Source: an uncultured Coriobacteriaceae bacterium
Lineage (GTDB): Bacteria; Actinomycetota; Coriobacteriia; Coriobacteriales; Atopobiaceae
Reading direction: 5' to 3'
NCBI GenBank assembly: GCA_902801175.1
Contig: CADCHF010000004.1
Location: 1 to 64,000 of the forward strand
Length of the DNA stretch: 64,000 bases
Of this stretch, positions 9,386 through 20,000 are shown piece by piece (the stretch's first letter is position 1; the number at the start of each line of letters is the position of its first letter). Both the position numbers and the translations under genes were made by a program. The notes beneath the pieces were generated by a model, which searched no databases, was not told the origin of the DNA, and worked only from the letters and a program-made list of their open reading frames with translations.

Positions 9386-9504
9386 ACATGTCGCGAAGGC
9401 CTCTGGCGTGTCTTTGGCGCCGAGCACCAAAGATTTTCGTTTGCTGGAATGGCGAGTGTCGCAAGTTTGCGAGAGTGAGGGGGGCTGGGCGTGGGCCTGG
9501 GAGA

Positions 9505-9636
9505 GGGTGTGTCAAGGGGACGTATAATTTGACACACTCAGTCAAGTTGCCAGGGCAGATGAGCCTTCGGGAGCGGCTGACATCAGGACGAACGAGTTTC
9601 CGAGTGTGTCAAATTATACGTCCCCTTGACACACCC
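9505..9636. repeat. REPIN/MITE-like palindromic element, copy 2
   Basis: Positions 9505-9539 and 9602-9636 form a perfect 35-bp inverted repeat with a 62-nt core. Arms read GGGTGTGTCAAGGGGACGTA and end AATTTGACACACTC. The core (beginning AGTCAAGTTGCC, ending AACGAGTTTCC) is closely related to that of the copy at 62438. It lies in the gap between the divergently named but same-strand mazG and divIC genes and contains no gene. Confidence 0.85.
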
Positions 9637-9747
9637 ACCTGGGCCGCAGCGCGCGTGCATATTTGTGCGTCTCCCTTGCCACACCCGCGGCGCGCGTGCG
9701 TATCTGTACGTCCCCGCTGTCACGCCCGCGCCGCCGCAAAGTTGCAG
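9637..9747. repeat. degenerate half-copies of the REP element
   Basis: Two decayed arms follow copy 2 in tandem: GTGCGTCTCCCTTGCCACAC near 9667-9686 and GTACGTCCCCGCTGTCACGC near 9706-9725. Both keep the pattern CGTC-CCC-TG-CAC-C of the right arm. They suggest repeated insertion or slippage at this site. Confidence 0.5.
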
Positions 9748-10611
9748 CTACTCGCCCTGTTTGACCTGGCGCCAGAGCTCGTTTAGACGCTCGGTTGACT
9801 GGTCGTCGAGCGCAAAGCCCTCACTGCGGGCAATCTCTTCCATGGCGGCCCAGCGCCTTCTAAACTTGCGGTTGGAGGCAGCCAGCGCCTCCTCTGCGTC
9901 GATTCCCTCCCAGCGCGCAACGTTTACCAGCGCAAACAGGATGTCGCCAAACTCCTCGGCCGCCTTTGCCGACCCACGCTCCTCTGCCTCGAACTCGGCG
10001 CGCTCGCTTTGGACCTGGTCCCACACGTCGGCAACGCTCTCCCACTCAAAGCCTGCCTTTGCCGCACGCTTGCTGATCTTTTGGCACTGCATCAGGGCCG
10101 GCAGCGACAGGGGTACGGAGTCGAGCAGACCCGCCTGCACACCATCGCCACCCTCGCGCTCTTCCTTCTTGACCTTGTCCCAGATGTCGAGCACCTGCCC
10201 CGCCGAGTCAACGGCACCCGCTGCGGCCGGGTCACCAAACACGTGCGGGTGGCGGCGCACGAGCTTCTCGTTGAGTTCGCGACAAACGTCGTCTATGTCA
10301 AACTCGCCGCTGTCCTGGGCAATCTGCGAGTGGAGCACCACCTGCTCGAGCACGTCGCCCAGCTCCTCGCGCAGATGCGCCATATCGCCCTGCGCGATGG
10401 TCTCCACGGCCTCGTAGGCCTCTTCCACCATGTTCTTGGTAATGGACTCGTGGGTCTGCACCTTGTCCCACGGGCAGCCGTCAGGCTGACGAAGCCGCCA
10501 GATGGTCCTGATGAGCCGGTCGAACTCCGGATGGGTGCCCGGCGCCCCCTCGCGCTTCAGCGTCTCACCATCGACTGCAAGCGCAAGCTTGCGCATATCG
10601 TCGTGCTCCAC
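9748..10611 (-). CDS. mazG: nucleoside triphosphate pyrophosphohydrolase MazG
   Basis: A 287-residue tandem-domain MazG, an all-alpha NTP pyrophosphatase that hydrolyses NTPs to NMP and pyrophosphate and helps clear non-canonical nucleotides. The N-terminal domain shows CPWDKVQTHESITKNMVEEAYE (about residues 45-65), then REELGDVLEQVV. The C-terminal domain repeats the EEFGDILFALVN metal-binding helix near residue 240. The GTG at 10611 is preferred because AGGAAGGG lies ten bases upstream. A GTG seven codons earlier (10632) has no site. It lies 57 bases after mfd on the same strand, a plausible repair and housecleaning unit. Confidence 0.88.
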   Translation of the reverse strand: MEHDDMRKLALAVDGETLKREGAPGTHPEFDRLIRTIWRLRQPDGCPWDKVQTHESITKNMVEEAYEAVETIAQGDMAHLREELGDVLEQVVLHSQIAQDSGEFDIDDVCRELNEKLVRRHPHVFGDPAAAGAVDSAGQVLDIWDKVKKEEREGGDGVQAGLLDSVPLSLPALMQCQKISKRAAKAGFEWESVADVWDQVQSERAEFEAEERGSAKAAEEFGDILFALVNVARWEGIDAEEALAASNRKFRRRWAAMEEIARSEGFALDDQSTERLNELWRQVKQGE

Positions 10612-10668
10612 TTGGGGACCACCCTTCCTCACATTGCAGGCACGCCACAGCAGTAGCGCGCCGGTCCT

Positions 10669-13600
10669 CTACTCCTCGTCGTCGCCACCGAGCTCTTCGA
10701 GCACCTTGAGAACCGCTGGCATGATCTCTTCGCGCCCCGTGCGGAAGGGGTACTTGAGCACGTGCGACTTGGGCAGCACCAGTGCGCGCTGCTGCTTGAA
10801 CCTGGCCAGCAGGTGCTTGGGCACGTCCACGTCGGCAAACACGATGCGGCCCGCCGTGAGCGACACAGAGGTGCAGCCCAGGCGCTGTGCACGAATGCGA
10901 ATGCGTGCACGGTCGAAGAGGTTCTTGCCCGCCAGCGGCAGCGCCCCGTGACGGTCCTCGAGCTCCTTCTGCAGCGCATCGATCTCGAAGAGCTCCGTGG
11001 CCGCAGCAAGCTTGCGGTAGGCCATAACGCGACGGTCCACCTCGGGCAGGTACTCCTCGGCCAGATAGAAGTCGGCCTGCAGGTTGAGCGTCACCTCGGC
11101 CTGCTCCAGCTCGCCCGTCTCTCCCCTCGCCTCGGCAACCGCCTGGCCAAGCATCTGCGTAAACAGGTCAAAGCCCACACTGGAGAGGTTTCCATGCTGC
11201 TCGGCGCCCATGAGCGAGCCGGCACCGCGAATCTCGAGGTCGCGCATGGCAATGCGCATGCCGCTTCCCAGGTCCTGGAACTCGCCAATTGCCAGCAGGC
11301 GGTCAGTCGCCTCGGGCGTGAGCGGCAGCTCGCCCGGGAACATGAAGTAGGCGTAGGCCTGCACGCGGCCGCGACCCACACGCCCCTTGAGCTGGTAGAG
11401 CTGCGCCAGGCCAAGGCGCTGCGAGTCCTCGATGATGAGCGTGTTGGTGTGCGGGTTGTCAATGCCGCTCTCGATGATGGTCGTGGCCACCAGCACGTCG
11501 ATCTCGTGCGAGGCAAACTCGAGCATCACGTCCTCTACCTGCGACGCACTCATTTGCCCGTGAGCCACTCCCACGCGCGCCTCGGGCGCCGCCTCGAGCA
11601 CGCGGTCCATGGCGTCGCCGATGGTGGTCACGCGGTTGGAGACGTAGTACACCTGCCCCTTGCGCGCGAGCTCCTGGCGAATCGCCGCGCTCACCACGTT
11701 GGGGTCGTACTCCCCCACCGTCACCTTGACGGGCAGGCGCCCGGGCGGCGGCGTGAGGATGAGGCTCATGTCCCGCACGCCGCTCATGGCCATCTGCATC
11801 GTGCGCGGGATGGGCGTGGCCGAGAGCGTGAGCACGTCGACCTGCTCACGGATGTTCTTGAGCTGCTCCTTGTGCTGCACGCCAAAGCGCTGCTCCTCGT
11901 CGATGATCACCATGCCCAGGTCGTAGGGGTTGACGTCGGCCGAGAGCAGGCGATGCGTGCCAATGAGCACCTGCACCGTGCCGTCGGCAAAGCCCTTGAG
12001 CGCCTGGCGCTGCTGGGCGGGCGTCACAAAGCGCGAGAGCACGCGAACGTCCACGTCAAAGGGGGCAAAGCGCTCGAAAAATGTCTGGTAGTGCTGCTCG
12101 GCGAGGATGGTCGTGGGGCAGAGCACCATCACCTGCTTGCCGTCCTGGCAGCACTTGAACGCGGCACGCAGGGCCACCTCGGTCTTGCCAAAGCCCACGT
12201 CGCCGCAGAGCAGGCGGTCCATGGGACGAGGGGCCTCCATGTCGGCCTTGATGTCGGCAATTGCCGACTCCTGGTCGGTCGTGACCTCGTAGGGGAAGCT
12301 CGCCTCCATGTCGGCTTGGGCCGGCGTGTCGGGCGAGAAGGCATAGCCCGCCACCGACGCGCGACGGGTGTAGAGGTCCACGAGGTCAAAGGCCAGCTTC
12401 TTGGCGCTCTTGCGGGCCTTGCTGGTCGCGCGCGACCAGTCAGCGGTGTTGAGTCGCGTGAGCCGCGGGCCTCCCCCGTCGGGGCCAACGTAGCGAGTGA
12501 TGCGATCGACCTGCTCGAGCGGCACATAGAGCTTGTCGCCGCCGGCATACTCAAGCAGGAAGTAGTCGCGCTCGCGTCCGCCGACCTCCTGGCGGACAAT
12601 CTGCGAGAACAGGGCGATGCCGTGGGTCGCGTGGACCACGTAGTCGCCCGGCTTGAACGGGAAGGTGACAGCCGTCACGTCCACGCGGCGACCGCGGCTC
12701 CTGCGTGCGGTGCGCGCGGTGAGGTCCCCCACCGAGAGCACCGCCAGGCGCGCCGTTGGAACCACGACGCCGGCGGGAACGGGCAGGTCGGTAAAGGTGA
12801 CCATGCCGCGCTGGAGCGGCTCTGCCGCATCGACGTTCTCGGGCGCCGCCCCCAGGCTCTCCACAAAGGGGATGTACTCGTCGGAGAACGACATCTCAAG
12901 GTGCTCACGAGCCCCACGGTCTGGGACCGCAAACAGTACCGCGTGGCGGTCGGCCACCAGCTGTCGCACGCGACCGAGCAGCTTGGCATCGGAGCCCGAA
13001 ATGGCGGGTTGGCGCACCTCTATCTCGGTGGCTGCCTGCGAGCCCTGTCGCAGGATGGACGAGAGCGAGAGGCGCTGCTGGCTGCCAAAGTCCATCTCGC
13101 GCGGCGAGATGAAGAGGCCCTCGGTGGACACCTTTGCCGCACCGGACGCCGCCTGGATCTCGTCGGTCGCGCGCTGGCAGTCGTCAAAGAGAGCACGTGG
13201 CTCGGCAAGCACGACCAGCGTCTTCTCGCTCATGTGCTCAATGGCACAGGCACTGCCGCCGTAGAGCTGGGGCAGGTAGCGGTCGAGAGTTGGGTCTGCC
13301 GAGCGCGCACGAATCAGCTCGAGGTCGGCTGCAGCGCGTTGGTTGTCCTGCCCCATGCGCATGAGTGCCCTGGTAGCGTTGCCAATGGTCTTGTCGGTGA
13401 GGGCAATCTCGCGGCAGGGCACAATGGTCACTTGCTCCAGCTCGCCAATCGTCTGGCCAGTGGAGGCCACCATCCTGCGGATGCGGTCTATCTCGTCGCC
13501 AAAGAACTCGATGCGCACGGGCGAGGTCGCCTGTGCGGGAAAGACGTCCACTGTGTCGCCGTGCACATGGAAGGTGCCAGGCTCGCTCACCTGCGAAGCC

Positions 13601-14100
13601 TCGCCGGCCTCGCTGTAGCCCATGCCCACCAGCAACAGGCCCACGTCGGCAAAGTCGACCTCGTCGCCCACGGCAAAGGTGCTCGCGGCGTAGTAGCCGC
13701 TGCCCACCGGCGGCACGCTGCGCAAGAGCGCTCGCGCACTCGACACCACCACACAGGGCTCGCCGGCCGCAAGGCGTGCCACGGCGTTGCAACGCGCACC
13801 TATCACGGCGTCGTCGGCCGGTTTGTCGGACCAGGGCCAGTCGCGGCGCTCGGGGTAGCGCGCGACGTTCTCGCGGCCCAGCCAGGCGGCAAGGGCCCTG
13901 CCGGCGCGGTCGGCCGCCTCCTCGCCCGACACCACCAAAAGGCAGGGGCGGGGGCTTTCGGCCCAGATGGACGCCACCATGAGCGGGCGTGCCGACTGGG
14001 CTACGGCCAAGGTGGTGTCGCTGCCCTCGTGCAGGTCATGGAGCAGCTGCAGGAGCTCCGGCGCCGCCAGCAGCTGCCTGGAAACACGATCGATTAGCAT
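10669..14100 (-). CDS. mfd: transcription-repair coupling factor Mfd
   Basis: A 1143-residue Mfd, the normal family length. It removes RNA polymerase stalled at lesions and recruits UvrA. The order is: the UvrB-like N-terminal region, a CarD-like RNA-polymerase-interaction module ([17 protein letters not shown], then [19 protein letters not shown]), and a superfamily 2 translocase with Walker [42 protein letters not shown] and a C-terminal TRCF domain ending in acidic GGDDEE. ATG with GGAG nine bases before it. It overlaps nothing and follows the glycosyltransferase gene by nine bases, so the two are probably cotranscribed. Confidence 0.97.
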   Translation of the reverse strand: MLIDRVSRQLLAAPELLQLLHDLHEGSDTTLAVAQSARPLMVASIWAESPRPCLLVVSGEEAADRAGRALAAWLGRENVARYPERRDWPWSDKPADDAVIGARCNAVARLAAGEPCVVVSSARALLRSVPPVGSGYYAASTFAVGDEVDFADVGLLLVGMGYSEAGEASQVSEPGTFHVHGDTVDVFPAQATSPVRIEFFGDEIDRIRRMVASTGQTIGELEQVTIVPCREIALTDKTIGNATRALMRMGQDNQRAAADLELIRARSADPTLDRYLPQLYGGSACAIEHMSEKTLVVLAEPRALFDDCQRATDEIQAASGAAKVSTEGLFISPREMDFGSQQRLSLSSILRQGSQAATEIEVRQPAISGSDAKLLGRVRQLVADRHAVLFAVPDRGAREHLEMSFSDEYIPFVESLGAAPENVDAAEPLQRGMVTFTDLPVPAGVVVPTARLAVLSVGDLTARTARRSRGRRVDVTAVTFPFKPGDYVVHATHGIALFSQIVRQEVGGRERDYFLLEYAGGDKLYVPLEQVDRITRYVGPDGGGPRLTRLNTADWSRATSKARKSAKKLAFDLVDLYTRRASVAGYAFSPDTPAQADMEASFPYEVTTDQESAIADIKADMEAPRPMDRLLCGDVGFGKTEVALRAAFKCCQDGKQVMVLCPTTILAEQHYQTFFERFAPFDVDVRVLSRFVTPAQQRQALKGFADGTVQVLIGTHRLLSADVNPYDLGMVIIDEEQRFGVQHKEQLKNIREQVDVLTLSATPIPRTMQMAMSGVRDMSLILTPPPGRLPVKVTVGEYDPNVVSAAIRQELARKGQVYYVSNRVTTIGDAMDRVLEAAPEARVGVAHGQMSASQVEDVMLEFASHEIDVLVATTIIESGIDNPHTNTLIIEDSQRLGLAQLYQLKGRVGRGRVQAYAYFMFPGELPLTPEATDRLLAIGEFQDLGSGMRIAMRDLEIRGAGSLMGAEQHGNLSSVGFDLFTQMLGQAVAEARGETGELEQAEVTLNLQADFYLAEEYLPEVDRRVMAYRKLAAATELFEIDALQKELEDRHGALPLAGKNLFDRARIRIRAQRLGCTSVSLTAGRIVFADVDVPKHLLARFKQQRALVLPKSHVLKYPFRTGREEIMPAVLKVLEELGGDDEE

Positions 14101-14109
14101 GCATTACTC

Positions 14110-16821
14110 CTATGCCAGCAAGGCTCGGTAGGCGCTCTGCTGGTCGAGGTTTGGCCCCATCGTTGGGTCGCAGGGACTTTGCCCAAAGGGCCACGACTCC
14201 CACAGGCGCCCGATCGCCCTGATGTCCGAGGTGGTGCCCGAGCCGCAGTCCTCGGCAACGAGCGAGCGATGGTGCAGCAGCTCGACCTTTGGGTCAATCA
14301 CCACGCGCAGCCCAAGCCCCCACAGACGAAGGCACAGGTCCGCGTCGCCCAGACGTGCGGGGTAGCGCAGCTGCATGCCGCCAAGCTGGAAGAACGCCGC
14401 CGCGTCCACCATGAGGCAGGCACCAGAGGCCATGGTCACGCTGTGCAAAAGGGCCGTCTGCGGGCGCTCGTTGGCACGCGACAGCAGGTAGCGTCCATCG
14501 GCCACAGGCCCCGACGAGGTAAGGTGCATGCCCGACGACTCGATGGTGCCGTCGACGCGCACCAAACGTGCGGCAGCGGCACCCGTGCCCTTGCGAGCAC
14601 AGAGCGACACCAGGCGGCTCATCCACTCGCCATCGGTGACCTCGACGTCGTTGTGCATCAGCAGGATATAGTCGCCGCTCGCGCGCGACGCGCCAAAGTT
14701 GATGAGCCTTGCCTCGTCAAAGGTGCCGTCCTGCTGGTAGAAGATGGTCTTGACGCGCGGGTCGGCTGCCTCGGCCGAGCGATAGTACTCAAAGGTCCGC
14801 GGATCCTCGCTGCCGTTCTCCACGATGATGACCTCGTAGTTCTTGTAGGCCGTGTGCTCGCGAATCGAGCGCAGGCAGCGGTCGAGCGAGTCGGAGCGGT
14901 CGCGGCTGGCAATGATGATGGAGACGAGGGGCGGCTGTGCGACGGGCTCTGCGAGTCCCTTGGCTGGCACAGAGTCCGCAGCGGGGACGTCCGCCTCGGC
15001 CTTGGCCTCATTCGCCAGGGCTTCCTGGGCTTCGGAGTCCTCCGCCTCGGCAGCCTCCTGGACCTCTTGCACCTCTTCCTCAGACGCACCTTCGGCCGCG
15101 GAATCGTCCTGCTCCTGCTCGACCTGCTCCCCACTGGCAACAGCCGAGTCCTCTACGAGCGCCTCTTCGTCCAGGTCGAGGTCGATCGGCTCAAGCTCGC
15201 CGTCCGCGCCAGGCATGGCAAAGTTAATCTCGAGGCACTGGGCCACCCGAGTGGACGCCCTGGGGATGGCGTCCGGCTCCACCTCGGCCAGATACCTGCG
15301 CAAAGCCACAAGCTCGCTTGCAAGCACGGTGGTCCCGCGAGCGGCGTCGGACTCGCCCTGCTTGTGGTAGAGCACGCGCGCAACGTGGTGCACGCGCCTA
15401 GCACGAGCGCTCGCGTACAGGGCCAGATAATGGTTTTGGGCGCCGTCGAGGTCGCTTCCCATCGTATCGAGGTCGGCGAGCAGGATGCTCCTCACGACCA
15501 TGAGTCCGCCCAGGTAGTTGGTGCCAAGCAGCAGGTCTCTGTCCCAGTCGGGCTTAAACGAGGGGTTGCAGTGGCGACCCCTCACCACACGGTCCTCGTC
15601 GGTGTAGAGAAGGTCGGCGTCCGGATTGTTGGCAATGGCACGGGCTAGGCACCAGAGCGCATCGGGGGCAAGCAGGTCGCCCTCGCCGAGCAGGCACACA
15701 AAGTCGCCCGTGGCGGCATCTATGCCCTCGCTCGTTGCGGCCGCAGGGCCAAAGTCGGCACCAAGGGGAACGCTCTTCACGCGCGCGTCGGACAGCTCGA
15801 GCCCGCGCACCACCGATGCGAGCCTGGGGTTGTTTGGCGCGGCATTGACCAGCACCAGCTCAAGATGGCCATAGCTCTGCACAAGAACCGAGTCGACCGT
15901 GGCTCGCAGTGCCTCGGCCGAGGCCTCGCGGGCAACACAGACCACCGAGAAGCTCACCGTTCGGTCAAACGAGTCAGCTTGCTGCATTGCAAGGTCCGCC
16001 TCGGTCGCCGCATGCGTATTAGAGAACCACAGGTCGTAGCTCTCGTCGTCCTCTGCTGGGGTCGCAAGGACCTTCCACGCCTCCCGAAGACCCGACATCA
16101 CGCGCGGACTCAGGCAGCCAAAGCCGCTAGGAAGGGTCGGCTGCTCGCCCTCTTCTCCAGCGCCTGTCGGAGTCGCAGAGTCAACGCAGACCACAAGCGC
16201 GTTCGTGCTTGTGGGAATGCGAACCGAGAACTCAACGTGACGCATAAAGAAACCAGGATGGTCGGCCAGGCGCGTCACGGTGTCGTCCAAGCAAATCCAA
16301 GGACCGCGCGAGACATCACGACCGCGAGCGTCCATCACCCTAATGTTGACGGTCCCCTCGACGCCCTGCCTACCTGCGCTTACCAGCTCGGCGTAGCCCT
16401 GGCAGATCTCTTGTCCCTCTGGGGTGCTCACAAGACGCAAGACCATGACGTCCCATTCCTCGAGCATCCGGTGGACGTCGGGAATGCGCATGGGGCTCAG
16501 GCCGCGCGACCCGCGTCGCAGCGAGATGACGGGCGGCGCAATTCGCGAGGTGAGCGGGTTAAAGCGCTGCTCTGCTTCCTCTGCGACCTCACCGTCCCAG
16601 GTCACCGCCTGTAGCTTGACGATTGCCGTGGTCGCAAGCGAGGGAAGCATGACGAGCCACTCCCCCTCGTCGTCCCCAACGAGCGCTCGCACCGGCACAA
16701 CACTGCCGTCACCGGTAGCTGCGCTGACTCGCAGCGTGCAATCTGCAGCTTCGTCGGAAAGATGTACTTGTGCGTAAAGACGACCATGGGCACGCTTGGT
16801 GGCAAGAACGGTAATTGACAT
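14110..16821 (-). CDS. large protein with two family 2 glycosyltransferase domains
   Basis: About 903 residues. The first 290 are a beta-rich region without a recognised motif. A first GT-A domain follows (FSVVCVAREASAEALRATVDSVL, with LLYTDEDRV as the DxD-like site). Then comes an acidic, Glu/Ala-rich linker of about 95 residues, and a second GT2 domain (VSIIIASRDRSDSLDRCLRSI, then VEVTDGEW and GDADLCLRLWGLG). No membrane segment was seen. It would transfer sugars to a surface polysaccharide or glycoprotein; donor and acceptor are unknown. The ATG at 16821 is chosen because GAGGGGG lies nine bases upstream. It sits directly before mfd with no other sugar-transfer genes beside it. Confidence 0.8.
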   Translation of the reverse strand: MSITVLATKRAHGRLYAQVHLSDEAADCTLRVSAATGDGSVVPVRALVGDDEGEWLVMLPSLATTAIVKLQAVTWDGEVAEEAEQRFNPLTSRIAPPVISLRRGSRGLSPMRIPDVHRMLEEWDVMVLRLVSTPEGQEICQGYAELVSAGRQGVEGTVNIRVMDARGRDVSRGPWICLDDTVTRLADHPGFFMRHVEFSVRIPTSTNALVVCVDSATPTGAGEEGEQPTLPSGFGCLSPRVMSGLREAWKVLATPAEDDESYDLWFSNTHAATEADLAMQQADSFDRTVSFSVVCVAREASAEALRATVDSVLVQSYGHLELVLVNAAPNNPRLASVVRGLELSDARVKSVPLGADFGPAAATSEGIDAATGDFVCLLGEGDLLAPDALWCLARAIANNPDADLLYTDEDRVVRGRHCNPSFKPDWDRDLLLGTNYLGGLMVVRSILLADLDTMGSDLDGAQNHYLALYASARARRVHHVARVLYHKQGESDAARGTTVLASELVALRRYLAEVEPDAIPRASTRVAQCLEINFAMPGADGELEPIDLDLDEEALVEDSAVASGEQVEQEQDDSAAEGASEEEVQEVQEAAEAEDSEAQEALANEAKAEADVPAADSVPAKGLAEPVAQPPLVSIIIASRDRSDSLDRCLRSIREHTAYKNYEVIIVENGSEDPRTFEYYRSAEAADPRVKTIFYQQDGTFDEARLINFGASRASGDYILLMHNDVEVTDGEWMSRLVSLCARKGTGAAAARLVRVDGTIESSGMHLTSSGPVADGRYLLSRANERPQTALLHSVTMASGACLMVDAAAFFQLGGMQLRYPARLGDADLCLRLWGLGLRVVIDPKVELLHHRSLVAEDCGSGTTSDIRAIGRLWESWPFGQSPCDPTMGPNLDQQSAYRALLA

Positions 16822-16996
16822 GCGTGATTGCCCCCTCAAATTGGGCATGTGATGCGTTTAAGTTGTACCTGACATGGTAGCGCACAAAATGACACGACGG
16901 AGCCTGTGTGCCACGACTCCAAAGAGGGTTCAAGCTCGAGGCAGTCCGGGATAGGGATGTCATGGGGACACAAATGAGCTCGCGTCTGACCTGGGA

Positions 16997-17023
16997 GGGG
17001 GTCCGGCTTTGTACCGGACCCCC
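16997..17023 (-). terminator. hairpin downstream of the GH13-GH77 gene
   Basis: Perfect 10-bp stem GGGGGTCCGG/CCGGACCCCC with a 7-nt loop, 28 bases after the GH13-GH77 stop. There is no clear U-tract, so it may stabilise the mRNA end or act with Rho. The rest of 16822-17050 holds only a half REP-like string (TGTCATGGGGACAC near 16958). Confidence 0.5.
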
Positions 17024-17050
17024 GCTCTTACCTGCGGTTATGGCCGTCCT

Positions 17051-20000
17051 CTACACGGCGCGTCCGCACTCCTTGGCTAGTGCGCTCAGGCGCTCGCGAG
17101 ACGCGTCGACCTGCTCCTGGGTGGCGCGCCACGACCAGTTGCCCTCAGACACGCCAGGCACGTTCATGCGAGCGGAGTCGTCGAGGCCAAGCACGTCCTG
17201 TAGCGGAACCATTGCCACGGTGGCGCTGCTGTTGAGCGTCTTGCGCAGCAGGTCGTCGGCCACACGCACCGACTCCTCGTCCGTCGCCGCGGTCAGCGGG
17301 TCACGGCCAAAGAAGTGCTGGGCGACCCAACCCAGCAGGGTCTGCGTGTCGTGCGTGCCGCTGTAGGCCATCTTTCCAGGCGCGGGCTTGTAGCCCTGAC
17401 GCACGTCGCCGTCAAAGAACTGCACCACGTCCATGCCGGGGAAGCCCGTGCTGGCCACCAGCGCGCGCACAGCCGGCGTGATGATACCTAGGTCCTCGGC
17501 AATCACCGGCAGCGGTCCAAACTTCTCGTAGGCCGTGCGGAAGAGCTTGATGCCAGGGCCAAAGGTCCACGCGCCGTCCATGGCGCTCTTGCCCTGCGGG
17601 ATGGTGTAGTAGCTCGAGAAGCCCAGGAAGTGGTCGAGGCGCACATAGTCGTACAGCTCAAACATGCGGCCCAGGCGACGCATCCACCAGTCGTACCCGG
17701 TGTCGCGCATATGCGCCCAGTCGTAGGTGGGGTTGCCCCAAAGCTGGCCCTCGGCCGCAAACGGATCGGGCGGCGCGCCGGCCTGCTTAAAGGGCCTACC
17801 GCTCTCGTCGAGCATGAACAGCTCGCGCTCGGCCCACACGTCGGAGGAGTCGTCGCTCACGTACATGGGCAGGTCGCCAATGAGCTTGACGCCACGCTTG
17901 GCAGCGTACTCGTGCAGCTCGTCCCACTGGCGCTGGAACTCCCACTGCACGTGGCATTCCATCCTGATGCGGCCCGCAAGTTCGGGACGCTCAGAGAGCT
18001 CGGGACTGTAGTTGCGCAGCTCCTCGGGCCAAACTTGCCAGGGCTGCTCGTCCATCTCGGCCTTGATGGCACGGAAGGTGGCGTAGGGCAGCAGCCACGA
18101 GCGGTTCTTCTCGACAAACGCGAGGTACTCGGGGGTGTCGGGACGCTTGGCGAGCTTGGCCAGGGCCGTGCCGTCAACGCCTCCCTCGGGGCTGCCCAGT
18201 CCCTCTACAAGCGCGGCGTTGCCTGCAAAGGCAGAAAGACCGGCATAGGGCGAACCAAACTCGTCGGTCGGGTTGACCGGCAGAACCTGCCAGTAGCGCT
18301 GGCCACAGTCGGCAAGGTAGTCAACGAAGTGCTTGGCGGGGGCGCCGAGCGTTCCCGGACGGCCAACCACGTCGCCCTCGAGTGGGGTGCTCACATCGTC
18401 TACTTCGTTGGGGACGCTCGTGATGTGAGCAATCACGCCCATAGCGTGGTCCATGGGGGCCTGCAGGCGAACCTTGTTGTGGAAGTAGATTACAGCGGTG
18501 CCAAGTGGCCACAGGAAGACCTCGGCGTCGCGGTTGGGGTCGCTCTCGCAGGAGCTGGGCGTCTTGGCACGGTTGTTGGCGTAGGGGTCGGCGTCGATGA
18601 CCTTGACCTCGCGACCACCCACGATGTCGTCCACGGCCTCGCCGCATACCGGCACACGCACATGATGCGAGTCAGAAAGGCTGCGGTTGACCAGGATGCA
18701 GCACACCGTGTCGTCACCCTCTGCCATGCCCACACGCCAGAAGCCCAGCACATCGTCGCCCACGGCAAAGGGCTCAAAGTTGCCGTTTGCCAGCGGGCTT
18801 GCGGCCTTGCGCACAGCGATGGCGTTGCGATAGATGGTGCGGCAGTTGACGTCGATATCGTCCCACGGATACGGGGCACGGCAGTACGGATCAGCGTAGC
18901 CTTCCATACCGGCCTCGTCGCCGTAGTAGACGCAGGGCACACCAGGCAGGGTCATCTGCAGGAGCGTTGCCGCCCAAAGACGGCTCACGGCGAGGCTCTT
19001 CTTGCCCTCGGGAAGGCGGTAGCTGTAACGCTCGTCGTCGGTGAGCATGGAGCGGTGCGGGGAGTCGCCCAAGATGGTGAGCAGGCGGATGCGGTCGTGG
19101 CTGCCCAGCATGTTGAGGCACGAGAGGAAGGGCTCGCGCGGATAGTTCTCGCAAAGCTGCTGGAAGAGGTCGGCCGCCTCGCCAGCCGTGGAGCGCAGCG
19201 TGAGGAAGTCGAGAATCGCGTGACGCACGGGATAGTTCATCGTGCCGTCAAGCTCGTCGCCCTGGAAGTATTTGCGCAGCTTGCCATAGGCATGCTTGTT
19301 GGTGGCGTCCTCCCAGACCTCGCCAAGCAGCAGTGCGTCAGGCTTCTCGGCCAGCGCCGCGGCCTTGATGTCGCGGATGAAGTCGTCGGGAAGCTCGTCG
19401 GCTACGTCGAGGCGCCAACCACGCGCGCCAGCGCGCAACCAGGTACGCACAACACCGTTCTCGCCGCAAATGAACTCGCGATACTCTTCGTCGTCCTCGT
19501 TCACGTCGGGAAGGTCGGCGTTGCCCCACCAACCACTGTAGGTACCGTCCTCCTTGAAGTGGTACCAGCTGCGGTAGGGCGAGTCTTCGCTCTGGTAGGC
19601 ACCCTTCTCATCGTCGTTGGAGTAGTTGCCAAAGTAGTCGAAGTAACGCGAATCGCGACCAGTGTGGTTGAACACGCCATCAAGAATGATCGAGATGCCC
19701 AGCTTGGCTGCATCGGCGCACAGGCACTCAAAGTCTTCCTTGGTGCCGAGCATCGGGTCGATCTGCATGTAGTCGGCAGTGTCATAGCGATGGTTGGACT
19801 GTGCCAAGAAGATGGGGTTGAGATAGAGCGCCGTAATGCCCATGCTGTGCAGGTAGTCAAGCTTGCCGCGGATGCCCTCCAGCGAGCCGCCGTACATGTC
19901 CCAACTGGCTATGTCGCCCGTGGGCAGACGGTCGTAGCGCGGATAGGCGTTCCAGTCGTCCACAATGCGGCGCGGAATGCCCTTGTGGTCGGGATCAATG

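Noticed and set aside
10762-14097. 1111-codon plus-strand ORF
   Set aside because: It is antisense to mfd across its full length. At this GC content long antisense frames arise from codon bias. Mfd motifs are clear on the minus strand.
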